Positions 16,341 through 24,794 of a stretch of DNA of 64,000 nt are shown piece by piece. How positions within the stretch are numbered: the first letter of the stretch is position 1; every line of letters starts with the position of its first letter. The position numbers were made by a program, and so were the translations under genes. The notes beneath the pieces were generated by a model. That model ran no database searches, was not told the origin of the DNA, and saw only the letters and a list, made by a program, of their open reading frames with translations. The DNA comes from Rhizobium tropici CIAT 899 (GTDB lineage: Bacteria; Pseudomonadota; Alphaproteobacteria; Rhizobiales; Rhizobiaceae): positions 1,124,374 to 1,188,373 of the forward strand of contig NC_020062.1 of NCBI RefSeq assembly GCF_000330885.1, written 5' to 3'.

Positions 16341-17837
16341 ATGGACGACGAAAAGCTGCTCGCATTTTCCGACATCACCAAGGAATTTGGCGGAACACGA
16401 GCCCTGTCGAACGTGTCGCTAGACTTGCAGCGCGGCGAAATCCTCGCGCTTCTCGGGGAAAACGGCGCGGGTAAATCGACGCTCATCAAGACATTGGCTG
16501 GCATCTACAAGCCGGATGGCGGGCAGATCCTATTTCGCGGCAAACCCTATCATCACCGCCCACCACAACCCAATCAACGCCAGCCGGTCGCCTTCATCCA
16601 TCAGGATCTCGGACTGATCGAATGGATGACGGTGGGCGAGAATGTCGGGCTTGCGCAGGGCTATTCCCTGCGCGGTAAATTGATAGACTGGCGCGCCACG
16701 GAGCGGCGTACCGCCGAGGCACTGAAGCTCGTCGGCTGCGATTTCGATCCATCGACCCGCGTACAGGAGCTGACCCGTACCGAGAAGTCGCTGGTCGCAA
16801 TCGCTCGGGCGCTCGCAGTCGAAGCCGACGTGCTGGTGCTTGACGAACCTACGGCCAGCCTGCCCGCCGACGAGGTCGAGAAACTCTTCGCCGCCATCCG
16901 CCCGCTGAAAGAGCGCGGCGTGGCCATGATCTATGTCTCGCATCGCCTCGACGAAATCTTCCGTATCGCCGACCGTGTTGCCGTCTTGCGTGATGGTCAG
17001 CTGGTCGGCCAGAAGCCAGTCTCCGAGACGACACCGGATGAACTCATCCGCATGATCGTCGGGCGCAAGGCGGACCAGCTTTTCGTCAAGGCAGAAAGAA
17101 GCGCTGGCCCCGCGATCGTTTCGGTGAAAGAGCTTTCCTGCCGCGGCGCAGGGCCTGTGTCCTTCGATATCCGCCAGGGCGAATTGCTCGGTCTCGTCGG
17201 CCTGCGCGGTGCCGGCCAGGAACTGATCGGACGCGCCCTCTTCGGCTGCGAGCCGTCGCAGGGCAGCGTTCGCTTGAATGGCGCAATACCCGATCTTTCC
17301 AACACTGTCGCCGCGATGGCTTCGGGTATCGGGCTGATCGCCCGCGATCGGACCGAAGAGTCCGTCGCCATGTCGCTCAGCCTGCGCGAAAACACCTTTC
17401 TCAATCCAGGCGCTTCGGGACGAAGCCTGTTTTCATTCCTGTCTCCGCGCCGGGAAGCCGAAGCTGCCTATTCGCTTGGGAGTCGTGTCGGCCTCCGGCC
17501 CAACGACCAGAGCCTCACTATCGAGGCACTGTCCGGCGGCAATCAGCAGAAGGTCGTTGTCGGACGATGGCTGGCGACCGGGCGCAAATTGCTGATCGCC
17601 GAAGATCCGACCGCCGGCGTCGATGTCGGCGCCAAGGCCGATATTTATCGCCTGATCGCCGAGGCGGTCGAGGCCGGCCTTGCCGTGCTCGTCGTCTCCA
17701 CCGATTTCGAGGAAATCGCTCACATCTGCCATCGTGCCCTGGTGTTTTCGCGCGGGAGGATCGTGCGCGAACTCAGCGGTGCCGACCTCACAACACCGGC
17801 GGTCATCGCCGCCGCATCAGCATCCGAAGCGGCCTGA
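16341..17837 (+). CDS. Ribose-type sugar ABC importer, ATP-binding protein
   Basis: 498 residues with two ABC domains. NBD1: Walker A GENGAGKST, Walker B VLVLDEPTAS, but the signature motif reads LTRTEKS instead of LSxGQ. NBD2: degenerate Walker A GLRGAGQEL, normal signature LSGGNQQKV, Walker B region LLIAEDPTAGVD. A degenerate NBD2 P-loop is usual for this class; loss of the NBD1 signature is less so. It energises the permease encoded 16 bp downstream. GGGAGGAG precedes the ATG. Substrate is inferred from the regulon to be a hexonate or related sugar acid. Confidence 0.88.
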   Translation: MDDEKLLAFSDITKEFGGTRALSNVSLDLQRGEILALLGENGAGKSTLIKTLAGIYKPDGGQILFRGKPYHHRPPQPNQRQPVAFIHQDLGLIEWMTVGENVGLAQGYSLRGKLIDWRATERRTAEALKLVGCDFDPSTRVQELTRTEKSLVAIARALAVEADVLVLDEPTASLPADEVEKLFAAIRPLKERGVAMIYVSHRLDEIFRIADRVAVLRDGQLVGQKPVSETTPDELIRMIVGRKADQLFVKAERSAGPAIVSVKELSCRGAGPVSFDIRQGELLGLVGLRGAGQELIGRALFGCEPSQGSVRLNGAIPDLSNTVAAMASGIGLIARDRTEESVAMSLSLRENTFLNPGASGRSLFSFLSPRREAEAAYSLGSRVGLRPNDQSLTIEALSGGNQQKVVVGRWLATGRKLLIAEDPTAGVDVGAKADIYRLIAEAVEAGLAVLVVSTDFEEIAHICHRALVFSRGRIVRELSGADLTTPAVIAAASASEAA

Positions 17838-17853
17838 ACCGGAGGAGAACACC

Positions 17854-18924
17854 ATGCAATCGATCGAATCCAACGCGCTCGAGCCAACCCGCGCCGAGCT
17901 TTCGGCCATGAGCTTCGGCCAGAAGATCCAGCGCTTGCTGCCTGTCTATGGCCTCGTCATCCTGACTGCGCTGCTGATCCTGCTTTTCTCCATTCTGCTG
18001 CCACAGACGTTCCCGACGATGCTCAACCTGCGTTCGATCGTTTCCGACAAGACGATCATCGCCATCCTGTCACTGGCTGCGATGATCCCGATGGCGGCAG
18101 GCCGCATCGATCTGACGATCGGCTATGGCATCGTGCTCTGGCATGTGCTGGCGATCAGCCTTCAGACCATGTTCGGACTGCCGTGGCCGGTCGCCGTGCT
18201 GATTGTCATCGCGCTTGGTGCTCTGACCGGCTTTCTAAACGGCCTGCTGGTGGAAATCGCCAGGATCGACAGCTTCATAGCAACGCTCGGCACGGGCACG
18301 GTCCTCTATGCCATCGCGCTCTGGCATACAGGCGGACGGCAGGTGGTGGGCATGCTGCCGCAGGGGTTTTATGCGCTGAACGGTACCATGGTTTTCGGCC
18401 TGCCGATTACGGGCATCTATGTCCTTGCCCTTGCCTTCGTCATGTGGATCGTCCTCGAATACCTGCCGATCGGCCGATACATCTATGCGATCGGCGCCAA
18501 CCCGAAAGCGGCTGCGCTCAACGGTATTCCCGTCCGCCGCTTCGTCATCGGCGCCTTCGTCACCTCGGGAACGCTTGCCGCCATCGCCGGCGTGCTGCTC
18601 GCCTCCAAGCTGCGCATCGGTCAGGCAAGCGTCGGGCTTGAATATCTGCTGCCCGCGCTGGTTGGTGCATTCCTTGGCTCGACAACGATCAAACCCGGCC
18701 GCGTCAATGTCTGGGGCACGATGATCGGCGTCATCATCCTGGCGGTCGGTATCGCCGGCATCCAACAGTTCGGCGGCTCCTTCTATGTCGAGCCCCTGTT
18801 CAACGGCGTCACATTGCTGGTTGCCATCGGCATTGCCGGCTACGCGCAGCGCCGCCGCAGCCATGCCGGACGCATGGCGCCGGCCCAGACACCACAACTT
18901 TCCGCCAAGCCGGCGGAAAAGTGA
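17854..18924 (+). CDS. Ribose-type sugar ABC importer, permease
   Basis: About 356 residues with multiple membrane segments (YGLVILTALLILLFSILLP onward) and the RbsC-family regions MAAGRIDLTIGYGIV, GFLNGLLVEIARIDSFIATLGTG and YIYAIGANPKAAALNGIPV. The ATG at 17854 follows GGAGGAG (17841-17847). It sits between the ATPase and binding-protein genes, so all three form one operon. Confidence 0.88.
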   Translation: MQSIESNALEPTRAELSAMSFGQKIQRLLPVYGLVILTALLILLFSILLPQTFPTMLNLRSIVSDKTIIAILSLAAMIPMAAGRIDLTIGYGIVLWHVLAISLQTMFGLPWPVAVLIVIALGALTGFLNGLLVEIARIDSFIATLGTGTVLYAIALWHTGGRQVVGMLPQGFYALNGTMVFGLPITGIYVLALAFVMWIVLEYLPIGRYIYAIGANPKAAALNGIPVRRFVIGAFVTSGTLAAIAGVLLASKLRIGQASVGLEYLLPALVGAFLGSTTIKPGRVNVWGTMIGVIILAVGIAGIQQFGGSFYVEPLFNGVTLLVAIGIAGYAQRRRSHAGRMAPAQTPQLSAKPAEK

Positions 18925-18964
18925 AAATTATCAGAAGTTCGAATGTCCAAAGGGAGGAGAAGAC

Positions 18965-20059
18965 ATGAACCGTAGACAATTCCTGCAGGCCACGACAGCG
19001 GTCCTGGTACTATGCGCCGGGCAGGCCTATGCCGATCCGTTGGCGGATGCGAAGGCCGTCGTCGACAAATATGCGACGCCCGTCACCAAATGGGACGGCC
19101 CGACCACCGGTCCCAAGGCGCAGGCAGGCAAGACCATCGTCGTTCTGGCGGGCGATCTCAAGAACGGCGGCATTCTCGGCGTCAGCAACGGTGTCGAGGA
19201 AGCGGCAAAGGCGATTGGTTGGGAGGTAAAAGTTCTCGATGGCGCTGGCTCCATCGGCGGCCGCACGGCGGCCTTCGGCCAGGCGATAGCGCTGCAGCCT
19301 GCCGGTATCATCATTGACGGCTTCGACGCCGTCGAACAGGCTCCGGCGCTGGAACAGGCGAAGGCTGCCAAGATCCCGCTGGTCGCCTGGCACGCGGGCC
19401 CGACCATCGGCCCGGACGACAAGAACGGTCTTTTTGCCAATGTCAGCACCGACGCCATGGAAGTCTCGAAAGCCGCTGCCGATTGGGCCTTCGTCGATGC
19501 CAAGGGCAAGCCGGGCGTCATTATCTTCACCGATTCCACCTACGCGATCGCCATCGCCAAGGCGGACAGGATGAAGCAGGAGATCGAAAGGCTCGGCGGC
19601 AAGGTGCTCGAATATGTCGATACCCCGATCGCCGAGACGTCTCAGCGCATGCCGCAGCTGACCACCTCGCTGCTGCAGAAATACGGTGACAGCTGGACGC
19701 ATTCGCTTGCTATCAACGACCTCTATTTCGACTTCATGGGTCCTTCGCTTGCGTCGGCCGGCAAGGCCGGCACCGATGCGCCCATCAATGTCGCCGCCGG
19801 CGATGGCTCGCAATCGGCCTATGAACGCATCCGTGCCGGCCAGTTTCAGAAGGTTACGGTGGCTGAACCCCTCAATCTCCAGGGCTGGCAGCTGGTCGAC
19901 GAACTCAACCGCGCTTTCGCCGGCGAAAAATGGTCTGGGTACCTGTCGCCGCTGCATGTCGTGACGGCAGATAATATCCAATCCGATGGCGGCCCGAAGA
20001 ATACCTTCGATCCGGATAACGGTTACAGGGACGAGTATAAGAAGATCTGGGGCAAGTGA
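18965..20059 (+). CDS. Periplasmic sugar-binding protein of the importer
   Basis: 364 residues with a signal peptide (MNRRQFLQATTAVLVLCAGQAYA). The mature part is a type-I periplasmic binding fold (Peripla_BP_4): GKTIVVLAGDLKNGGILGVSNGVEEAAKAIGWEV, PAGIIIDGFDAVEQAPALEQAKAAKIPLVAWHAG. The ATG at 18965 follows GGGAGGAG. It delivers the ligand to the RbsC-like permease. Ligand specificity cannot be read from the sequence. Confidence 0.88.
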   Translation: MNRRQFLQATTAVLVLCAGQAYADPLADAKAVVDKYATPVTKWDGPTTGPKAQAGKTIVVLAGDLKNGGILGVSNGVEEAAKAIGWEVKVLDGAGSIGGRTAAFGQAIALQPAGIIIDGFDAVEQAPALEQAKAAKIPLVAWHAGPTIGPDDKNGLFANVSTDAMEVSKAAADWAFVDAKGKPGVIIFTDSTYAIAIAKADRMKQEIERLGGKVLEYVDTPIAETSQRMPQLTTSLLQKYGDSWTHSLAINDLYFDFMGPSLASAGKAGTDAPINVAAGDGSQSAYERIRAGQFQKVTVAEPLNLQGWQLVDELNRAFAGEKWSGYLSPLHVVTADNIQSDGGPKNTFDPDNGYRDEYKKIWGK

Positions 20060-20072
20060 TCCCGCCGAAAAG

Positions 20073-20102
20073 ATGCGGCGCGGCCGACAAGCCGCGCTGC
20101 AT
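20073..20102. terminator. Hairpin between convergent genes
   Basis: GCGCGGC (20078-20084) pairs with GCCGCGC (20091-20097) around a 6-nt loop, with partly paired flanks. It lies between the convergent binding-protein and LacI genes. There is no T-run, so it is a tentative terminator. Confidence 0.4.
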
Positions 20103-20116
20103 ATTCGGCAAAAGAG

Positions 20117-21136
20117 TTAAACACGGCGGCTGCTATCGCGCGCAATCAGTTGCGGCGCAATCCCGACGTCGCCCACCGGCTGCGTGCCATCGAGAATATC
20201 CAGGATCAATTGTGCTGTCCGCTCGCCGATTTCACGCGCAAAGGCGTTGATGGTGGTCAAAGTCGGCACGCAGACCTCGCCGATCTCATAATTGCCAAAA
20301 CCACCGATGGAAAAACGCTCGGGCACGGGAATTCCTAGCCGACGACATTCGGTGAGAGCGCCATAGGCGGCAAGATCCGAGACGCAGACGACAGCTTCCG
20401 TATCGGGATAAAGTTCGATCAGCTTCGCCATGGCATTGGCGCCTTCCCGCATCGAGATCGGCGGTGATCCAGCGGCGATCAGCCTGGTGGCATCAAGGCC
20501 ATGCGCCTGCATGGCAGCAATGAAGCCGAGCCTGCGTTCGCTGCCGCGCGAATCTCGCTGGACATCACCACCGATGAAGGCGATGCGGCGACAGCCGAGC
20601 GCGACGAAATGATCGACCATATCGCGCATGACGGCTCTGTTGGAAAAACCAACATAGTGGCCGATCGGATGGGCCGGCATATCCCAGGTCTCGATCACCG
20701 GGATTGCCACGGTCTGAAGGAGTTTCCGCGCTCGCTCCGTATGGGTGCCGCCGGTCACGACGATCGCCTCGGGCTTGCGGCGGAGCAGCTGTTCGATCAG
20801 CCGCTCCTCCTCCTCCACATTGTAGTTCGTATAGCCAAGCAGGATCTGCATGTCCCTCTTGGACAAAGTATCCGAGAGGCCTCCGACCGTGTCGGCGAAG
20901 TTGGCATTGTTGATGGAGGGAATGGTAACGGCGACAAAGCCGGACTTTTGCGAACGCAGGTTGGACGCCGTACTGTCGAAGACATAGCCCAGCTCCTCCG
21001 CTGTTTTCAGAATAGCCTCGCGGGTTTCCGGGCTGACCAAGCTGTCAGCCTTGAAGGCGCGCGATACGGTCATGGGAGAAACTCCCATGACGCGGGCTAT
21101 GTCCGCCATCGTTGGCGCTTTGCGTTCGTTACTCAT
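20117..21136 (-). CDS. LacI-family regulator of the idonate/gluconate regulon
   Basis: 339 residues. The N-terminal LacI helix-turn-helix (TMADIARVMGVSPMTVSRAFKADSLVSPETREAI) includes the hinge region, followed by a periplasmic-binding-like effector domain (GFVAVTIPSINNANFADTV ... CRRIAFIGGDVQRD ... EAVVCVSDLAAYGA). It resembles GntR-type gluconate repressors. A degenerate copy of the regulon palindrome lies 10 bp upstream of its own start, suggesting autoregulation. The likely targets are the importer, idnO, hydroxyacid dehydrogenase and SMP-30 units. Confidence 0.88.
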   Translation of the reverse strand: MSNERKAPTMADIARVMGVSPMTVSRAFKADSLVSPETREAILKTAEELGYVFDSTASNLRSQKSGFVAVTIPSINNANFADTVGGLSDTLSKRDMQILLGYTNYNVEEEERLIEQLLRRKPEAIVVTGGTHTERARKLLQTVAIPVIETWDMPAHPIGHYVGFSNRAVMRDMVDHFVALGCRRIAFIGGDVQRDSRGSERRLGFIAAMQAHGLDATRLIAAGSPPISMREGANAMAKLIELYPDTEAVVCVSDLAAYGALTECRRLGIPVPERFSIGGFGNYEIGEVCVPTLTTINAFAREIGERTAQLILDILDGTQPVGDVGIAPQLIARDSSRRV

Positions 21137-21145
21137 CCATGGCCT

Positions 21146-21161
21146 ATGTTATCGTTACCAT
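21146..21161. promoter_or_regulatory. LacI-family operator 2 (regulator gene, degenerate)
   Basis: ATGTTATCGTTACCAT differs from the perfect palindrome at two positions. It is immediately upstream of the LacI start (21136), consistent with weaker autorepression. Confidence 0.7.
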
Positions 21162-21268
21162 CAGAGTAATATGCCTCTCCCCAGAATGGCAAGAGGCCTT
21201 TCAGCTATCCCGCAAAGCGAGCAACCGCCAGGAGCGTGCCCGTATCGGAAACGTCTGCAGCAGCCAGA

Positions 21269-21601
21269 CTAGAGCTGGAACTCATGCGCCTGCGTCACAT
21301 GATGATGGATGCGTCCTTCGAAAAAGCGTGAGAGAACCGCTTCCGTCGCTGCGCGCGCCTCAGTGCGGACCGGGCTTGCAAGAGCTCTCTCCACTGCGGC
21401 CATATCCGGATAGTTGACGGCCAGAATCATCGGGAACTCCGGGGCGCCTTCATCGCGTGCCTCGGCAAAGGTAACCCGCACGTCGAGGGCACCTGGAAAC
21501 TGCTTCCACTTCGGCAGGATGGTTTCCATGACGGCCGCTCGGAACGCCTCTCCCTCCCCTTCTTTGACCTTGCCTTCGAATAATGCGTATCGGGTAATCA
21601 T
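21269..21601 (-). CDS. Small dimeric alpha/beta-barrel protein (ABM-like)
   Basis: 110 residues resembling the ferredoxin-like alpha/beta-barrel superfamily (MITRYALFEGKVKEGEGEAFRAAVMETILPKWKQFPGALDVRV ... FPMILAVNYPDMAAVERALASP). Such proteins act as small monooxygenases, isomerases or decarboxylases, or have no known activity. Its ATG overlaps the stop of the upstream dehydrogenase gene by 4 nt (ATGA), and AAGGAG lies 8 nt before it. It is the last gene of the idnO operon. Its role in hexonate catabolism is unknown. Confidence 0.65.
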   Translation of the reverse strand: MITRYALFEGKVKEGEGEAFRAAVMETILPKWKQFPGALDVRVTFAEARDEGAPEFPMILAVNYPDMAAVERALASPVRTEARAATEAVLSRFFEGRIHHHVTQAHEFQL

Positions 21602-22485
21602 CCGGCGATCTCCTTGTTCGGCCCTTTGAAGAATTCCATCAATGCCGCCTGGTCCTCACCGCCGAGCCCGGAAGCCGTCAGCATGCGGTGTATCTCGGCA
21701 CAGACAGCCGTGAGCGGCATGGCGGTACTGGTCCTGCGGGCCAGATCCTGAGCGCCGTTCAGATCCTTGACCATGTTGTCGATCCGTCCGGTGCGGCGAT
21801 AATCCCTGGCAACGTAGCGCGGCATATATTCCTGCAAGATGGCGCTGTCGGCCCGCCCGCCCTTCAGCGCCTGCGGGATTTTCGCGGCATCGACGCCGGC
21901 ATCGAGCGCCAGTTGGGTCGCTTCCGCGACGGCGAGGAAATTCAAGGCGCAAAGAACCTGATTGATGAGCTTCGTGGTCTGGCCCGCACCGACCGGCCCC
22001 ATATGCGTATAGTTCGAGGCCACATGGCGCAGGACTCGATGCGCATCCGCAACATCCTGCTCGCTGCCGCCGGCCATCAGCGTCAACTGCCCGATCAGGG
22101 CTTTCGGTGCTCCGCCGGACAGTGGGCTATCCACCCAGCGCAGCCCCTTTTCTGCCGCTTGAGTAGCAAGTGCCTTGGTGGCATCGGGATCGATCGACGA
22201 CATATCGATGATCAGCGTGCCCGCTCTTGCACCCGCGGCAACACCTTCGGGTCCGAACACCGCGGCATGGACGATCTTCGGCGAATTGAGGCTGAGAACG
22301 ACGAAATCGGAAACGGCAGCCGCTGCCGCTGCACTCGGGGCAGCCGTAGCGCCTTTTGCGATCAGCACCGCAACCTTCCCCTTGTCGAGATCGAAAACCG
22401 TCAGCTGATTACCGGTTTCTGCCAGGCGGGCGCCGATGGCTCCACCCATAGCGCCGGCGCCGATCAGCGCCACCTTGTTGCTCAT
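21598..22485 (-). CDS. Beta-hydroxyacid dehydrogenase (HIBADH/GarR type)
   Basis: 295 residues. Rossmann motif GAGAMGGAIGARLAETG, then DLDKGK (acidic, hence NAD possible), the substrate motif DSPLSGGAPKALIGQLTLMAGG and catalytic lysine in GAGQTTKLINQ. It belongs with 3-hydroxyisobutyrate, tartronate-semialdehyde and threonate dehydrogenases rather than true 6-phosphogluconate dehydrogenase, which is longer. The start at 22485 overlaps the gntK stop (ATGA) and has GGAGGAGA upstream. The substrate in this operon is undefined. Confidence 0.85.
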   Translation of the reverse strand: MSNKVALIGAGAMGGAIGARLAETGNQLTVFDLDKGKVAVLIAKGATAAPSAAAAAAVSDFVVLSLNSPKIVHAAVFGPEGVAAGARAGTLIIDMSSIDPDATKALATQAAEKGLRWVDSPLSGGAPKALIGQLTLMAGGSEQDVADAHRVLRHVASNYTHMGPVGAGQTTKLINQVLCALNFLAVAEATQLALDAGVDAAKIPQALKGGRADSAILQEYMPRYVARDYRRTGRIDNMVKDLNGAQDLARRTSTAMPLTAVCAEIHRMLTASGLGGEDQAALMEFFKGPNKEIAG

Positions 22486-23024
22486 GATTGCGTCTCCTCC
22501 AATGCAATGATGATGGCCGCTACGACTTGATCCAGCGGCTGATCGATATCGACGGTAATCGCCTGCTCGTCTGATCCAGGCAGCTCGAGGGTTGCAAATT
22601 GACTGTCGAGCAATGCCGGCGGCATGAAATGATCCCGTCTTGCCTGCATCCGCCGAAGAATGGTCTGCCTCGTTCCGGCAAGGTGAATGAAGCAAACCGG
22701 CGCTCCGATAACCTCGCGAATCCGGTCGCGATAGATGCGCTTCAGCGCCGAACATCCGATCAGCGTCGTATCCTGCGCCAAAGCCAGGTATTGACCGACT
22801 TTGTCGAGCCAGGGCCAGCGATCGGCGTCGGTCAACGGTATGCCGGCACTCATCTTGGCGACGTTTGCCGCAGGATGAAGATCATCACCATCGGCATAGA
22901 TGCCTCCAAGGCGAGCGGCCAGCGCCGACCCGACCGACGACTTGCCGCAGCCGCTGACGCCCATGATGACGAAGCGACGCAACTCGGCGCCGTCAGAGCG
23001 AGGCTGTGATGCCGCCGTCGACAT
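22482..23024 (-). CDS. gntK: Gluconokinase
   Basis: About 180 residues. Walker A GVSGCGKSS, followed by YADGDDLHP, MSAGIPLTDADRWPWL, CSALKRIYRDRIR and FIHLAGTRQTILRRMQARRDHFMPPALLDSQFATLE, all diagnostic for GntK. It phosphorylates D-gluconate to 6-phosphogluconate. The start is uncertain: ATG at 23024 overlaps the idnO 3' end by 32 nt, while a TTG at 22982 just after the idnO stop would give RRFVIMGVSG at the N-terminus. Neither has a strong ribosome site. It is translationally coupled to the downstream dehydrogenase. Confidence 0.88.
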   Translation of the reverse strand: MSTAASQPRSDGAELRRFVIMGVSGCGKSSVGSALAARLGGIYADGDDLHPAANVAKMSAGIPLTDADRWPWLDKVGQYLALAQDTTLIGCSALKRIYRDRIREVIGAPVCFIHLAGTRQTILRRMQARRDHFMPPALLDSQFATLELPGSDEQAITVDIDQPLDQVVAAIIIALEETQS

Positions 23025-23751
23025 AGAGCACATGACCGTTGACGAAGGAGGAGGCATCGGAAGCAAGGAAGATGCAGGCACCGACCAGTTCTTCGACACG
23101 ACCCCAACGGCCGGCCGGCGTGCGCTTTTCGAGCCATGCGGAAAAGTCTGCATCGGCGACGAGAGCCGCATTCAATGGTGTATCGAAATAGCCCGGCGCG
23201 ATGGCGTTGCATTGCAGCCCGTACTTCGCCCAATCCGTCGCCATGCCCTTGGTGAGATTGCCGACGGCACCCTTGGTTGCCGTGTATGGCGCAATCGAGG
23301 GCCGGGCCAGTGCCGTTTGTACGCTGGCGATATTGATGATCTTTCCTGCACCGCGCTTGATCATGTGACGGGCGACAGCCTGGCCGACATTGAAGACGCT
23401 CGAGATGTTCGTCCGCAGCAGCCGCTCGAAGGCATCGGCGGGAAAATCCTCGAGCGGCGTGCGAAACTGCATGCCGGCATTGTTGACGAGAATGTCGATC
23501 GCGCCGATCTCCGCCTCGAAGGCATCGACGGCCTGACGCGTAGCCTCATGGTCAGTGGCGTCGAAGGCCAGCTGATACGCCTTGCCGTCGAAGCTTTGGG
23601 CCGCCGTGGCGAGCTTTTCCTTGTCACGCCCATTGAGCACCAGCTCAGCGCCGGCCGCCGCTAGGCCCTTTGCGAGCGCAAGCCCGATACCTTGGGAAGA
23701 ACCCGTCACCAGGGCGCGCCGCCCCTTCAGATCAAAAAGACCAGCAGACAT
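22993..23751 (-). CDS. idnO: Gluconate 5-dehydrogenase (SDR)
   Basis: 252 residues, classical SDR: TGSSQGIG cofactor loop, NNAG, and a catalytic Ser/Tyr/Lys in NIASVQTALARPSIAPYTATKGAV. The overall sequence (FDLKGRRALVTGSSQGIG ... PGYFDTPLN) matches 5-keto-D-gluconate reductases. It interconverts 5-ketogluconate and D-gluconate, following L-idonate 5-dehydrogenase. It is the first gene of the minus-strand operon idnO-gntK-dehydrogenase-ABM protein, controlled by the palindrome at 23796. Confidence 0.87.
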   Translation of the reverse strand: MSAGLFDLKGRRALVTGSSQGIGLALAKGLAAAGAELVLNGRDKEKLATAAQSFDGKAYQLAFDATDHEATRQAVDAFEAEIGAIDILVNNAGMQFRTPLEDFPADAFERLLRTNISSVFNVGQAVARHMIKRGAGKIINIASVQTALARPSIAPYTATKGAVGNLTKGMATDWAKYGLQCNAIAPGYFDTPLNAALVADADFSAWLEKRTPAGRWGRVEELVGACIFLASDASSFVNGHVLYVDGGITASL

Positions 23752-23792
23752 TGTTTCCTCCGTTTTTATCTCGACAATGACCGTCTCCCCTG

Positions 23793-23821
23793 TTTATGTT
23801 ATCGATAACATTTGATGTCAA
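23793..23821 (-). promoter_or_regulatory. Promoter of the idnO operon
   Basis: On the minus strand, TTGACA (23816-23821) is separated by 17 bp from CATAAA (23793-23798). The LacI palindrome (23796-23811) fills the spacer, as in the importer promoter. Confidence 0.6.
23796..23811. promoter_or_regulatory. LacI-family operator 3 (idnO / hydroxyacid dehydrogenase)
   Basis: ATGTTATCGATAACAT, identical to the site at 16291. It lies in the 85-bp divergent region between idnO and the hydroxyacid dehydrogenase gene, so one site can control both directions. Confidence 0.85.
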
Positions 23822-23836
23822 GGGAGGACATATAAG

Positions 23837-24784
23837 ATGAGCAAGCCATCAATCCTGCAGATTGGCCCCTACCCGCAATGGGATCTAGAGCCTCTCGACG
23901 CAGCCTTTCAGGTTCATCGCTATTTCGACGCCGCTGACAAGGACAAATTGCTCGCCGAGGTCGGACCGTCGATCAGAGGCATTGCGACACGCGGCGAACT
24001 CGGCGCCAACCGCGCCATGATCGAGGCCTGCCCCAAGCTGGAAGTCATTTCGGTCTATGGCGTCGGCTTCGATGCCGTCGACCTGCAGGCATGCCGCGAG
24101 CGCGGTATCCGTGTCACCAACACCCCCGACGTCCTCACCAATGATGTCGCGGATTTGGGAATCGCGATGATGCTCTGCCTGTCGCGCGGCATGATCGGGG
24201 CAGAGACATGGGTGCGCGACGGCAGCTGGGCCGCGAAGGGACTTTATCCCCTCAAACGCCGCGTCTGGGGACGGCGTGCCGGCGTGCTCGGCCTAGGCCG
24301 CATCGGCTTCGAAGTCGCAAAACGCCTGAAGGGTTTCGACATGCAGATTGCCTATTCGGACGTGGAGGCGAAACCTTACGCGTCAGACATGACCTTTGTC
24401 GCCGATCCCGTCGAGCTCGCAGCACAATCGGACTTCCTGTTCGTCACGCTCGCCGCTTCTGCCGCCACCCGCCATATTGTCGGTCGCAAAGTGATCGAGG
24501 CGCTCGGCCCGGAAGGCATGTTGATCAATATTTCCAGAGCTTCCAATATAGACGAAGACGCCCTACTCGACGCGTTGGAGACCGGCAGGCTCGGATCGGC
24601 GGCCCTTGACGTCTTCGAAGGCGAACCAAAGCTCAATCCGCGCTTCCTGGCACTCGACAATGTGCTGCTGCAGCCCCACCATGCCTCCGGCACGGTTGAG
24701 ACGCGCAAGGCCATGGGTCAGCTGGTACGCGACAATCTCGCCGCTCATTTTGCCGGTCAGGCGCTGCCGACACCCGTTCTTTGA
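23837..24784 (+). CDS. D-isomer-specific 2-hydroxyacid dehydrogenase (2-ketogluconate/glyoxylate reductase type)
   Basis: 315 residues. Rossmann motif GLGRIGFEVAKRL, and catalytic residues of the family: Arg in NISRASN, Glu in VFEGEP, His in QPHHASG. The sequence is close to GhrB-like reductases, which act on glyoxylate, hydroxypyruvate and 2-keto-gluconate. In this regulon a 2-ketogluconate or 2,5-diketogluconate reductase role is plausible (inference). It is 10 bp upstream of idnD on the same strand. GGGAGGA precedes the ATG. Confidence 0.85.
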   Translation: MSKPSILQIGPYPQWDLEPLDAAFQVHRYFDAADKDKLLAEVGPSIRGIATRGELGANRAMIEACPKLEVISVYGVGFDAVDLQACRERGIRVTNTPDVLTNDVADLGIAMMLCLSRGMIGAETWVRDGSWAAKGLYPLKRRVWGRRAGVLGLGRIGFEVAKRLKGFDMQIAYSDVEAKPYASDMTFVADPVELAAQSDFLFVTLAASAATRHIVGRKVIEALGPEGMLINISRASNIDEDALLDALETGRLGSAALDVFEGEPKLNPRFLALDNVLLQPHHASGTVETRKAMGQLVRDNLAAHFAGQALPTPVL

Positions 24785-24794
24785 GGAGAAAGAT

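Noticed and set aside
21598-22755. Upstream extension of the beta-hydroxyacid dehydrogenase to 385 residues
   Set aside because: The first 90 codons are in another frame of gntK; the Rossmann motif and ribosome site begin at 22485.
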